Source: Pterobdella sp. o SKG-2022
Taxonomy: Eukaryota; Annelida; Clitellata; Hirudinida; Piscicolidae
Direction: 5' to 3'
Length of the DNA stretch: 64,000 nucleotides
NCBI GenBank assembly: GCA_964035795.1
Contig: OZ038320.1
Coordinates: 21,470,589-21,534,588, forward strand
This document shows positions 31,526-42,822 of the stretch, one piece after another (the stretch's first letter is position 1; the number at the start of each line of letters is the position of its first letter). The position numbers and the translations under genes are program-made. Under the pieces are notes generated by a model. It worked only from the letters and a program-made list of their open reading frames with translations, searched no databases and was not told the origin of the DNA.

Positions 31526-33969
31526 AATCTGCTTATTGAAAGGGCGCATTTGTTGGAAAGCTCTCCTAATAACCTTCATAATGCCTTGTGCATTCTTTCC
31601 ACTACTTTCGTCATCATTTTAGTCACCAATCTCATACACTTCACACTATCGTTTTACGGTGAACATATGACTCGTGTTATGAGAACAAGTAAGAAAGAAT
31701 TGAATGACTTATATACAATCATGAATTCATATAGGTGCATTTTAAATTCTTCACAGTTTTTGATGCCAAAAACTCTATAAACGGTAGCAGTAATTAAAAC
31801 TTGCAACTGAAACAAGCTTTAAACTTTGTATTTTATTTTCGTATTCGAATATAGATTGTTCCGAAGGTCATTACTCTTTTTGTTCTTCAACAATGCAATG
31901 TTTGAAATACAACCAGAGATGTGATCGTTTCCAAGACTGTCCTGATGATGCTGATGAAATCAACTGCGGTAATTTTTCAATTCGATTTATTTGATATAAG
32001 TTAAAGCATTTTTCTTATAGTCTGTTTGAAAGAGGAATATCAATGTAAAAATGGAAGATGCATATCAATGCAGTTTTTGTGCGACAAAGTTAATGATTGT
32101 CCTAGCAATGATGATGAAGACGAACAACTATGTGGTATATTTAAAGATTAAAATTAATTTGACCTTCATCAATATTTCGCTTAAAACATCAGGGAAATGC
32201 GGTAAAAGCTTTTTCCAATGCAAAGGAGTCAATGGAAAATGTGTGCCTGAAGAGAAGATGTGTGATGGAAAATTTGATTGCCGAGAAGGCGAAGACGAAG
32301 ATGAATGCTGTATGGTTTTGAAACGATTGAGTCAATTAGAAACATTAATTTATCATAAACCTATTCAAAAAAGTTTCTTTGTCTAAAAAAAACGATTTGA
32401 TCTTCAAAAAGACATTTTTTGGTGGGTCTCTTGTCTGTTACGAGGGGTGGAAGAAAGAAATTGATAATAATATCTGTGAATTGCTTTCTAGAGGGTGATA
32501 AATATTTTCTTCAAATTCTGTGCTTTATTTTAATTGAAATACTTTTAGTTCTTCTATCAGAAGCTTTCCTAGTATTAATACAAGACTTAAGAGATTTGTT
32601 GAAATCAGAAGGATAAATGAAACTTTGACGTTGGCTCAAAAGTATGTTCAATAAATCCTAGATTTATTGTAACAAGACCAAATTTTATTGTTAAAAGTAG
32701 TAAATTATATTTTTATCAGAAGTCGGTGCCCAAAAGATGAAATAGTCACTTTGATTTGTGAGGAAAGAGGTTATAAAATAAAATACAGTAAAATTTCAAA
32801 ATTCGTCATAAATATTCTCAACCTTTAAATAATACATAATAAATTCAGAGTGTGGAAAACGGAAAATAAATGAGAAATATTTTTCTGGTTATATAATTAA
32901 CGGCATCGAAACAATGAATGGGGAGATTCCGTGGCAAGTTAGCTTGAAGTCAGACTTTGGGGTTTGTGGGGGCAGTTTGATTGCACCTCAGTGGGTTTTA
33001 ACAGCTTCGCATTGCGTCTATAAGAAGGGACAAGTGTATGAGTAACATTTATATGACATAATAAATTTTATATATAATAAAAGACTTAATAATTTTTTAA
33101 TTTAAACTATTTGTTTTTATAATTTATGTGTTTTATATTTTATAGCCTAATTTATATTCGAATTTAAATATTAACTTGATTTATATGAATTTATTATTTT
33201 TAAAAATTCAGCTCCAAAAGTCTGATAGCGTTTTTTGGTTCGAATTTCTTAGCGAGTAGAAACTGGGTAGCAAGCGGAGTAATTAAAGTTATTCCATATT
33301 TCAACTCTGATTATCGAGAAAATTTCGATGTTGCTCTTTTGAAACTAGTTAAAACTTTGAGCTTCAATAATTACATCCAACCAATATGCTTGCCTCACAA
33401 ACGATTCATCGAAAGTGACTATTTATATTGCATTAGCACTGGATTTGGAACAACAACTAAAGGTGCAAAACTTTAAAAAAATTCTAAAATAATTTAATTC
33501 TTTTATTTAAATATTCAAAGATTTTTCTTCGCCTATATTACTCAAACAAAGAATGAGGGCGAGAAAAGCAGCGTCAAGAGGCACTTTGTGTATTGGAACA
33601 TATACTGGCCAAAAGTACCCTAACTTGTGTATGGTATGATTTGAAAAATTTATGTTTAGAAAAACTTTTTCAAACAATTTTTTTAAAGGGAGACAGTGGA
33701 GGGCCTTTTGCATGCAGGTCCAAGTCACAAGACAAATGGACTTTGGTTGGTGTTCATAAGAAGGTTGCATTTAACAGAAGTGCTGTCGGTAAGTTATTAA
33801 ATTTACAATATAAAAATTAATTCAAAAAAAATAATAATAAAAATCTATTAACTAAAAATTAATCTTTTCATAAGATCCAAAAAGACCCGCAACATTGTGT
33901 CAAGAGTCGTATGTTACCTTGGTTGAAACAATGAATGATTGGATAAACAAACAAATGGAGGAAAACTGA
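31526..33969 (+). CDS. Type II transmembrane serine protease: TM, three LDLa, SRCR-like, trypsin-like domain; 5' end incomplete
   Basis: Exons: 31526-31688, 31855-31968, 32021-32134, 32193-32314, 32412-32494, 32561-32641, 32720-32769, 32849-33041, 33212-33462, 33521-33633, 33689-33788, 33875-33969; 1479 nt in frame to TGA. Exon 1 codes a signal anchor ([18 protein letters not shown]) but has no in-frame ATG, so a start exon is missing. Three LDL-receptor class A repeats follow, one per exon (each Cys-rich with a CDxxxDCPDDxDE-type end). Then an SRCR-like part ([17 protein letters not shown] and [13 protein letters not shown]). The protease has PWQVSL, TASHC (His57), NFDVALLKL (Asp102) and GDSGGP (Ser195). 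Residue 189 appears to be Asn (NLCMGDSGG), SWG 214-216 appears to be KKV, and no Arg/Lys precedes IING, so activation and specificity are unlikely to be trypsin-like. It would act at the cell surface. Confidence 0.9.
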
Positions 33970-34595
33970 AGGACCATTTTTGCCATACCTCATTAATTTT
34001 GGTGTTTCTTCGTTGAATATTTATTGTAAATATACTCGTTTCTTTTTGCCTCAATTCGGCAATACAATAAGCCTTCAAAAACATGGGTATTGGTTATCCC
34101 ACAAAAACTCTGAGTAAATTCCATTTCAGATTCTTTGGAGTATTCAAATTAAAAGAATTTCATAATGTGTAACTTTTATTTGATAGCTGGAAATTAGAAA
34201 AAAGATTATTCAGAGTTCAAAATTAAGCAAAACTTTTTATCAACATATGTTTATAAGTATCTTAATCTTTAACTTTTCAAAGCAAAATTAAAATTACAAA
34301 GCTATTGAAAACTGAATATTCTTAATAATAAAAAGTTAAGTGTCTTTAAGCACATGTAAAAAGAAATTGTGGTTTCACGTAGTCCCATTTTCCATGTAAA
34401 GTAAGAAAATGACACGCAAGTTAAGAGGAAGAAATGTAAGAAAGTTTATATAAGGCCATCAATCGTTCCATAGAAATATCACACTGACGAGAAATAAAAC
34501 AGTTTGAATCGGATAAAAATGTGTATTTTATGTCAGATTAACTTCTGGATAATTGGAAAAAACATTTCAAGGTTTCTCTTTGTCCTGAGAATGAA
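33970..34595. other. Intergenic sequence downstream of the protease gene
   Basis: AATACAATAAGC about 90 bp after the stop could serve in 3'-end formation. Nothing else is seen. Confidence 0.4.
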
Positions 34596-35033
34596 TTGTT
34601 CAATCGTAAATGCATCGACAAATTTAACACTTTCCTCAACAATGGGATATCCTTTCCACACTCTTCGGTTAAGCAAAAAATACGGCCTCTCTTCCCGTTA
34701 AAAGACAAAATTACTCATTTTCAGAATCTTATTTATAAAGACGAATATATTTTGGACGAAACGTCTATAAGGCAAACCAAACGAAATGCCCTGACTAGCT
34801 GGGCAAAATGTGATTCTATGAAAAAAAATCAGAACCCGCTAGGCATATCTCAAAACCCCACAAACGTGTTCTCTTGGAACATCATAGTAAGAGCACTGAA
34901 GGATCTAATGAAAAATAAGTTTGAACCTATTTCAAGACGCATAACTAACTTTAACCGATCACAAAGACATTTAAAATATATTATTATTTATTTTATTTCG
35001 AAATGGAATTACATAATGGTTCTGGCTGCATAA
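34596..35033 (+). mobile_element. Penelope-like element remnant (C-terminal GIY-YIG part)
   Basis: The 145-codon frame has RPLFPLKDK, then LIYKDEY, ILDETSIRQTKRNALTSWAKC and VFSWNIIVRALKD. The order fits the SLFPLKDK, VIYEG, YIGET-R-W-EH, F-W-IL-AP pattern of the nuclease end of Penelope-like elements. The YIGET core is ILDET here and the metal-binding Cys pair is missing, so it is degenerate. The reverse transcriptase part is not visible. Confidence 0.6.
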
Positions 35034-35680
35034 TATATTTTTTTTTGTTTTCAATGTTTATAGACTTTAACCTTTAAAATATTCTTTTTTGTTATCACAA
35101 CATGAATAAAATTATTCATTCTTCCTTAATTATCGATTTTACTTCGACCTCTAGTAAGCTAATATAAAAAGGTGTCTATTGGTTTTTCGCTTAAATTAAT
35201 AATAAACTTTCAACCCAAAGATTTGCACTTTTACAAATAAAAAATGTTCATTGTTCATTAATTTTTTAATATTAATTAGTAATTTAATAAAGAGGAATTT
35301 TAGATGTGGAGGTCAAGTGCCACAATTATTTAAATTGTTGTATGAATAGAAAGAGGTTAAGCATAAAGCAACTGATTTTCCACTATATGTTCAGGGTCAA
35401 GCAATGCGTGTTTCATTCCGGTATTTTGTTTGGCATCCTAATATGTTATTAAAAAGTGAAACAAGAGTGATTGAAAACTGAGAAAGGCTTTAAAAAATTT
35501 AGTTTAATAGTGTTTGTATGTAGACCGTCAACTGCTTCAAAACAGAAACGAAGGGACAAATAGAAGAGGATTAAAACACTTTATGAGGGTTTCCGAACAG
35601 ATTATCAAGAAAGAAATCAATTTAGGTAAGCATCAATTCAAAGCAGCTTTAATTCATTTCAAAAAAAGGTTTTATTTTAG
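35034..35680. other. AT-rich intergenic sequence
   Basis: No gene or clear repeat is recognised between the Penelope-like and RTE remains. Confidence 0.5.
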
Positions 35681-38600
35681 TGCCTGTTACGCCCACTGGC
35701 GCATAAGGTAGCAACGAAGTTTCCACGCATTTCTATTTGAGCCAGCTTGGTGATGGTGCTCAAATTGTGCTTCATTTCCTTGAGCTCTGCTTCTACTATC
35801 CAGCGCCATGTTGTTTTTGAGCAGCCTTGTTTTTTTTTTCTGGTATCCAATGAAGAGCTGTTCTGGCTATAAAATCTTCTCTTTTCAAGACATGGCCAAT
35901 CTATTGCCATCGTCTTCTCATGATGATAGCAGCCATGCCTTTTTGGTGACAACAGGTAAGAAGATAAGTTTTCGAGATGGTATCAGGCCAGAAGATTCTT
36001 AGAATGCTTTGCAAACTTCGTTTATGAAAATCTGACGGACTAGAAATATTTTATTCTCCAACACTCGACTTCATACAGAAGCACAGGCAGAATAAAAATC
36101 TGTACAGCTTGATATTGGTGTTGACAGTGTACTGAGAAGACTTCCATACAGTTTTCGTGGTACTAAAACGTTTCTTCCTTTGTTGACCCTACTTTCGATC
36201 TCCTTCTCAGCGCCACCATTTATACTTAGAATACTTCCAGATATGTAAACTTATCTTTACTAAAAAGATCTCGTTTGTCAAGCTGCACTGAGGTTGGTGG
36301 TGGCACTTTGGGGGTCATGACTTCAGTTTTCTTTTGACTGATTTCGAGTCCAACCTGCTGGCCTAAAGAAAACAGTTTGTTCGTTTCATTCTGCGTGTGA
36401 TGATGTGTGTGGGAGATTAATACGAGATCCTCTGCAAACTCAGTCATCTAATCTAAAAAAAAGGGGTTCACCTGATTCCTCTAGTTTCAGATTCTGTAGT
36501 GTGGCGCATTACCTAATCAATAGTGAGGTTGAAAAGCAGTGCTGACATCACACAGCCCTATCTTACTCCTGTTTTGACCGCAAACCTTATGTCATTACTT
36601 CCAACACTGCAACCGAAGTTACTGTAAAAACTTTGAATTAATTGAACAAAGTGTTAGAGCATTTCAAATGACTTTAGCACCAACCACGGACTTCCTCTAT
36701 GAACACTGTCAAAGGCTTTTTCAAAATACAAAGCTACCTGTTACACTGCTCAATGATGTTGCTCACAAAAAAGATTTCTTCTACACATCCTCTTCATTTG
36801 CGGAACCCAGCATGTTCTTTCCTTAGGGATTCGTCCACTGCATCTGTTAAGCTCTAAAAGATAACTTTAGCAAGTATCTTACTAGGAAAAGAAAATAGAG
36901 TGATTTTTCTCCATTTGTTGCGGTCATTTAACGAACCTTTTTTGGGGATCTTATCAATCGCTCTTTTTGTCCACTCTGTTGGTACTTGTTTTCTTCGCCA
37001 AATTTCTTCAAACAGTGGCTTCAAGAAAAAGATCTGCTTTGAAAAGTTTAGCATTGAGCTTGTCTTGTACAGGGGCTTTGTTGTTCTTCAGAGACTTAAT
37101 GGCTGAAATAATTCCAAGCTTTGATGCTGGATCAAGACTGATTGGAACAAGTTGAGGTCTGAAGCAGCTGGACAAATATTTTCTTCTTGTTTAGGTGGTG
37201 GCCGGTTCAATGTTGCTCTGAAGTGTTCAGCTCAATGTTTTTCTTTTTTTCTCTCAGTGATAAGAAGCTTTCGGTTTTTGTCCCTGATGAGGGAGGCCTA
37301 GTTTATTGCGGTGCTTGCCACAAAAAACTTAGTGATTTTGTATATCCGCCCAAGCTCTTCTTTTATTACTGTTTTTTCAGCCTTTTCTGCGAGGTTATCT
37401 GCCTAGAAGCATCGGTGAGCTTATACCATTCTTTTTATTTGTTTTTTGGCTTCTTTGTAAGGTTGCTTCAGCCTATCTTGAAACCTGTCTGAAATAGCAT
37501 TCCGTAACTTATTTTTCAGTGTACGCCTGCATCGACTGCCTTCCACGTGTCTGGTTTAATCCACTCTTCCGCTTTGTTTCCTACTTTTGAGTCTGAACAA
37601 GTTTCACAGTATTTCGTGTATGCTGATACTATTTTTGAGTATATTAAGTCGACCTCATTGCTGTTTGTCTCAGCATTTTACAGCGCTTGAAATCGGTTTT
37701 TTACTTGGATAGTAAAAAAAATTTTGAATTTGTTGTTTTGAAGTTTATTTATATCAAAGCGCTTTGGTTTAGGAATCTTATTTTTTGTAATCCTTAGTTT
37801 GAGTTGAGTCAGAGCAACTAAAAGATGATGGTCGTTGCTGACGTCTGTAACTTTCTTCACTTTGACATCCCTATGTGATCGTCTCAATGTTCCATTGATT
37901 CCATTGATTTAGTAACTGGTCGATCTGGTTCCTATCTCTATTATAGGGTGAGTACCAAGTGAGCCTGTGAATGTCTCGATAAAAAACAGTGTGCCTCTCA
38001 CTACCAGGTTGTTATTGTTACAAAATTCTAGCAGCTTTACACCATTTTCATTCATGAGACCACATCCATGCTTCCCCATGACTTTTACGTTTTCTGTCTT
38101 ATCGTTTCCAACTTTTGAATTTAGGTCGCCCATGACAACTGGTATGTCGTGCCAAAGGGTTATTTTTTCTTTTGCTTATAGCCTTTTGTAAAATAAGTTT
38201 CTGACATAAGTTGGCTGTAGCATTGCAGGATAGTCATTTTAACATCCTTTCCTCTCATTCTAATCCTTATGAGTCTGTTACTCACAGATTTCCACTCAAG
38301 CATTTGCTTTTTTGCACCTTTTTTTGAAACTATGGCTACACATTTTTGGTGTTGTGTATTCTCCCAGCCGGAATATAATCTGTTACACCTGTAGCTGTTT
38401 TTTTTTTCAGTGCCTGTCCATCTGCTTTCAGCCACACTTAAGATATGCCGTTTGTATTTTCTCATTTCTGCAGTGATCTGCCAGCCTTCTTGCTTCAAAC
38501 ATTGTTTTCACATTTAAAAAACGAATTACAGTCTTTAATTTAGTACTCAAAACGTTCTTTTTCGTGCCAGTGGCTTTCTCGCGGATTTCTTCAATGCCAG

Positions 38601-38800
38601 TCATAAAAGTCTTCAAAGAAGACTTTGGCAGTCTATTGCATACATATGTAAAAAGTTTTTTTGTTGCTGTTTCTGAAACATCATTTTTTTTCCAAGACAA
38701 CGTGTCTGTGCCAAACTCCCAACCTGGCAAGACAAAAACTACATTTAGCTTGGCTTCTATCCGGCATTTTTGACCCTACCATAAGCAAAGCTTCAAAGTC
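35680..38800 (-). mobile_element. Near full-span but decayed RTE LINE
   Basis: Minus-strand order: endonuclease NVKTMFEARRLAD (about 38470), RHILSVAESRWTG, LEWKSVSNRLI, MGDLNSKVGND with MGKHGCG (about 38100), then RT VPTEWTKRAIDKIPKKG with PSKILAKVI (about 36990-36860), HTHHHTQNETNKL and VGLEISQKKTEVMT (about 36420-36300), and at the 3' end IGHVLKRED and ALHWIPEKK to LCASGRN (about 35690). These are classic RTE-clade motifs. The catalytic FADD is FAED, and there are many frameshifts and stops. Confidence 0.88.
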
Positions 38801-38989
38801 GGTTTAGCTCTTAGGGTCCTCAAGAAACACAAGTCATCCGACCACGACAAGGTAGCAGTTTATCGGGTGGAAAAAGAGGTATTTTGCTTGCAAAAACAGC
38901 GTTTAAAACAAGAGAACCAGAGTGTCACAAGTGTTACGGCATTTGAAAGTGGAACCTGACCTCTCAAGAAAGAAGAGACCACTAAAATT

Positions 38990-39360
38990 TCTAAAAATGT
39001 TAAGATGGTGCTTAGGTAGATGTGCAATATAAGTTTGAAGGGTGGCAGATCATCGAAGAATTAGGAGATAGATTGGGAATTCTAGACATCATTGATGCAC
39101 TACGCGAAAATAGACTGAGGTGTTTTAGACATTTAATGAAGATGGATGTTGAAAACCTGACAATTACTTGCAGTTACGTCAAGGTAGAGAGTATAAAGAA
39201 AATCAGGCCGAAAAAAGATCTCCGTTAATAGGCAATGACAATAGAAGAATCGTACTTAAAGCTTAAGTTGCTCAAGGACGTAGAGCGTGGAAAAGTGCCT
39301 TTATAAAATCCTGCCTAATCCATGCTAGCATGGAAACATACGTAAAACGATGATAATGAT
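38990..39360 (+). mobile_element. 3' end of a second LINE, opposite orientation
   Basis: At 39022-39228 the plus strand reads LGILDIIDALRENRLRCFRHLMKMD, a decayed RT C-terminus (the LRWFGHVxRMD motif). About 70 bp on, CCATGCTAGCATGGAAAC then AAACGATGATAATGATG forms a 3' UTR and simple-repeat tail typical of invertebrate LINEs and their SINE partners. Confidence 0.75.
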
Positions 39361-39899
39361 GTAGAAAATATCGGCATACTACTGCTCCATATAAAAACAT
39401 GATCATTTTTTCTGCTTGGTAGATAATTTGAGCGTTTACCACTAGAATATTCTTGGATCATGGTAAATAATTGAAAAAAAATAGAGGAAAGTCAAGACAT
39501 TATTTCGAGTCATGTATCGCTAATTTTGATGTTTTTTTTTTAAATATATTTTCACCACAATTTGGTTACCCATATTTAGTTTTTGTTTTCACTAAAAATA
39601 TTCCCTTTAAAATAAACAGACTATGATGTTAATTAGATGGTCAAAGTAACACTATTTTGGTTTGAAAAAACATGTTTCTAATGAAATAATAAGTATATTG
39701 TTTCAATTTTATATACATCAAGAAGTTGAATTTAAAAGTGTTATCAAAACATTATATAGTTATTGAAATTTTTCAGAAAAACCATTAAGGTTATTAATAT
39801 ATTAATGATGATTATGTAATAGAGTTTATAGTAGAATATATAACTTCAAAAAAACTTGAGAAATTTTATTGAAAGTAATTTTATTCTAAGAAAATTCTA
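39360..39899. other. AT-rich intergenic sequence upstream of SLC7 gene
   Basis: No gene recognised. By position it holds the SLC7 promoter and 5' leader. Confidence 0.45.
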
Positions 39900-41848
39900 A
39901 TGAATTTAAATCATACTTTAAAAAATGTAAAAAATGTTGATGACACAGAAGAAGTTGAAATACAAAATGAGTTTAAGTTGAAGAAAGAGTTAGGGCTGCT
40001 CTATAGTGTGGCAGTGATAACATGTTTGATTATTGGAGGAGGCATTTATATTTCTCCTCAAATTGTTTTGAAGCACTCAGGATCTCCAGGGTTAACCATT
40101 ATTATGTGGTTTTTAGGAGGTATTATGGCATTAGTTGGTGCTATGTGCTTCGCTGAAATAGGAGTAAAATTGCCAAGAAGTGGAGCTTTTTATGCTTACC
40201 TGATGGAGTTGTATGGTCCGTATTTTGGTTTTCTGTACTTATGGCAATTCATCTTGTTGATAAGATCCGGTAGTAACTCTTTGAAGACCACTTTACTTGC
40301 TACATTCCTACTCAAACCGTTCTTTCCTTATTGTCCGATACCTACTTTAGCAATGAAACTATTGGCTTCTTTTGTAGCAAGTATGTTTATATAGAAATTT
40401 AATAAATAGTTAAAAATTAATTTTTAATTTTTTATATCAAATTTATTCAGTTGGAGTTTGTGTTTTGAACGGCTTTAGCGTCAAGTTAGTAGCAAAAACG
40501 CAGACTGCCATGACACTCATTTCAGTAAGTACTCTCGTCTGCATTTCTGCAGTCGGAATCTATGCTGTTGGAATAGGTTGGTATCATTTCTTTCAAATAA
40601 TCTAGTTTTCAAAAGACCTTCACAAGTCTTTGACAACTCATTTTTGAAGGTTCAGCTGAAAATTTAGAAAAACCCTTTGCTGATTCTAACACCGATCCAG
40701 GATCTTTAATATTGGCTCTATATAATACCGCGTTTTCTTATGGAGGATGGTTAATTGAAAAATTGAATTTTGTTTTAAAAAGACATAAAATTTTATTATT
40801 TATGACCAAGGTCAGCATTGAATTACATTATAGAAGAAGTAAAACACCCAAAAAGGTTAACTTGTTTTTTCAATGAACCCTTTTTAAAATAATCAGTTTT
40901 TTTTAAAGTAATCAATTATTCAATCAGAACACTTCCACTTGCCATTCTCATATCAATGGCTCTTGTTATCTGCCTTTATACCCTTGTTAATTTGTCCTAC
41001 ATATTAGTTTTAACTACGGAAGAAATGTTAACTTCTGAAGCCGTTGCCATAGTAAGTGATAAAAAAAATATTATAATAAATTTTCAAAACTTCAACTTTC
41101 AGAGCATGGCTATGAAGATTTGGCCTCCAATAGCCTGGGTTTTTTCTATTTGTATTGCATTTACAGCTGGTGCCAGTCTTAACTCTGGCATACTAGTTGG
41201 ATCAAGGTTGTTTTTTTGGTCAATGTGTAATAAATAAAACTGATTTTATCTTCAGACTTACTTATGTTGGAGCTCGTAATGGTCAAGTCCCTGAAGTGGT
41301 ATCTTATATAAACATCAAAAGAATTACCCCTATGATATCACTAGCCATCCAGGTACACTATTTACTATAAATATATTCTATACTAACCTAAAATCTTCAT
41401 TTTCACAGTGTTTTATGTGCGTAATATTCATCTGGTTCTCTACAATTGAATTAATCATACAAAACCTAATTTTCTGCCATGTCTTGATGGAGATGCTAAT
41501 TATTGTTGCATTCATAAAGTTAAGAATACGAGAAAGACACTCCGCCAAAAACCCAAAAAACCTTGAGGTTTTGATATAAATGTCGTTTCAGATAAATTAA
41601 TGTTTTTATTGAAAAAAAATTTTTTTCAGCTTCCGTTGGTTTTTCATTTATTCTACTTTATTGTTTTATTTATTCTTTTTGCTATCTCTTTGATAGCAAA
41701 GCCCTATGAGTCGTGTGGAGTTTTTGTGGTCATACTGCTCGCTTCTACTGTTTTATACCTCATTTTTATAAAGTACAGGTCATTTTTTATCAAAAGCAAT
41801 GCTCTTCTAGGTAGTTTGAATTTTAATAATTTTTCTATTGTTGTGTAA
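39900..41848 (+). CDS. SLC7 amino-acid transporter light chain (LAT type), 9 exons, 484 aa
   Basis: Exons: 39900-40380, 40451-40576, 40650-40749, 40811-40855, 40928-41051, 41103-41206, 41256-41352, 41409-41567, 41630-41848; 1455 nt in frame. The N-terminus has LGLLYSVAVITCLIIGGGIY, where GGGI matches the unwound GSGI substrate motif of helix 1. Then GSPGLTIIMWFLGG, CFAEIGVKLPRSG, FSYGGWSALNYIIEEVKHP and TAGASLNSGILVGSRLTYVGAR. The Cys in FFPYCPIP sits where light chains such as LAT1 form a disulfide with the SLC3 heavy chain. It is expected in the plasma membrane as a 12-helix exchanger. Substrate cannot be set. The final exon has a possible internal donor (CAG/GTCATT, 41789), so the last 20 residues are less sure. 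No SLC3 partner is in this window. Confidence 0.93.
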
Positions 41849-42822
41849 GCTTAAATCGAGTGGAAACAAAACCATACTTATAATATTTTTTGGCAGGTAA
41901 AGTTTATCGATATATTCAAATCATATTTGAAAGTGCTCCTGAAGAAAAGTGTTTTTGAAATTGCACTCGACTAAATTAATTTTATAAATTTAGTGATTTT
42001 TCTACAATTAAAAAGCTTTTTCGACTAATAAATTTTTCTTTTTCGACTCGTAAACTTATAAGCTATTGATTTATTTTGAAGTTTTTAGGGTACTGCTTTA
42101 GTCATGTTATCAAATTTAGTTTAAAATCCTATTTCAAGTTGCGAAAATTTTAACTAAAGCTTTTGCTCTGAAGGTTATTCAAGTCACTTATTTTTTAGCA
42201 GCGTGAGAAAAGAACATAAACATGTATCCGTTCAGTCGCAAATAAAACTTAGTCGGCTCAGAGTCGCACAAAGCCATTGAAATTTATTTTAGTGTTAAAT
42301 TTTGTTAAGATTGAATAAGTTTCCCTTAAAAGCCCCAAGTTTTAGATTTTGACAATGTGCGTTATATAAATAATTTTAGATTCCTTTTTCTTATATGATG
42401 TAGAACTATTGTGACTATACTACTGGGCGACTGATGGTCAACTTACATACGTCTATGAAAAGCAATTCGAAAAAATTTTACGGTCCACCGATTACGCCTA
42501 TAACGCTTATCAAGTCGTATAGGACTAAATTTGGAAAGAACGACTTGAAATGATGCTTTAAGTAAGCCGACCATTCGGTCGCCTCCACCCGGGGTTTTGA
42601 TTGCGCAATTGATAGGTTTTACAGAGTGCTAATCCATGTGGACAAATGATGTTTTGACGTTTAAAAAATTAACTGTTTAGCATTTTATAAATTCAAAGTT
42701 ACTTAAAAATTATTAAACTTTCAACCAAATATATAAAGGAACAAGGACTTAAACAGTTTTTATAACATCCACATAGATTTGGAGACAATTGGTTCATCAA
42801 TAACTTCCTATTCTTGAAAGAA
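41849..42822. other. Intergenic sequence between convergent SLC7 and EIF4A3
   Basis: Both neighbouring genes end here. No other coding or repeat signal is recognised. Confidence 0.5.
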
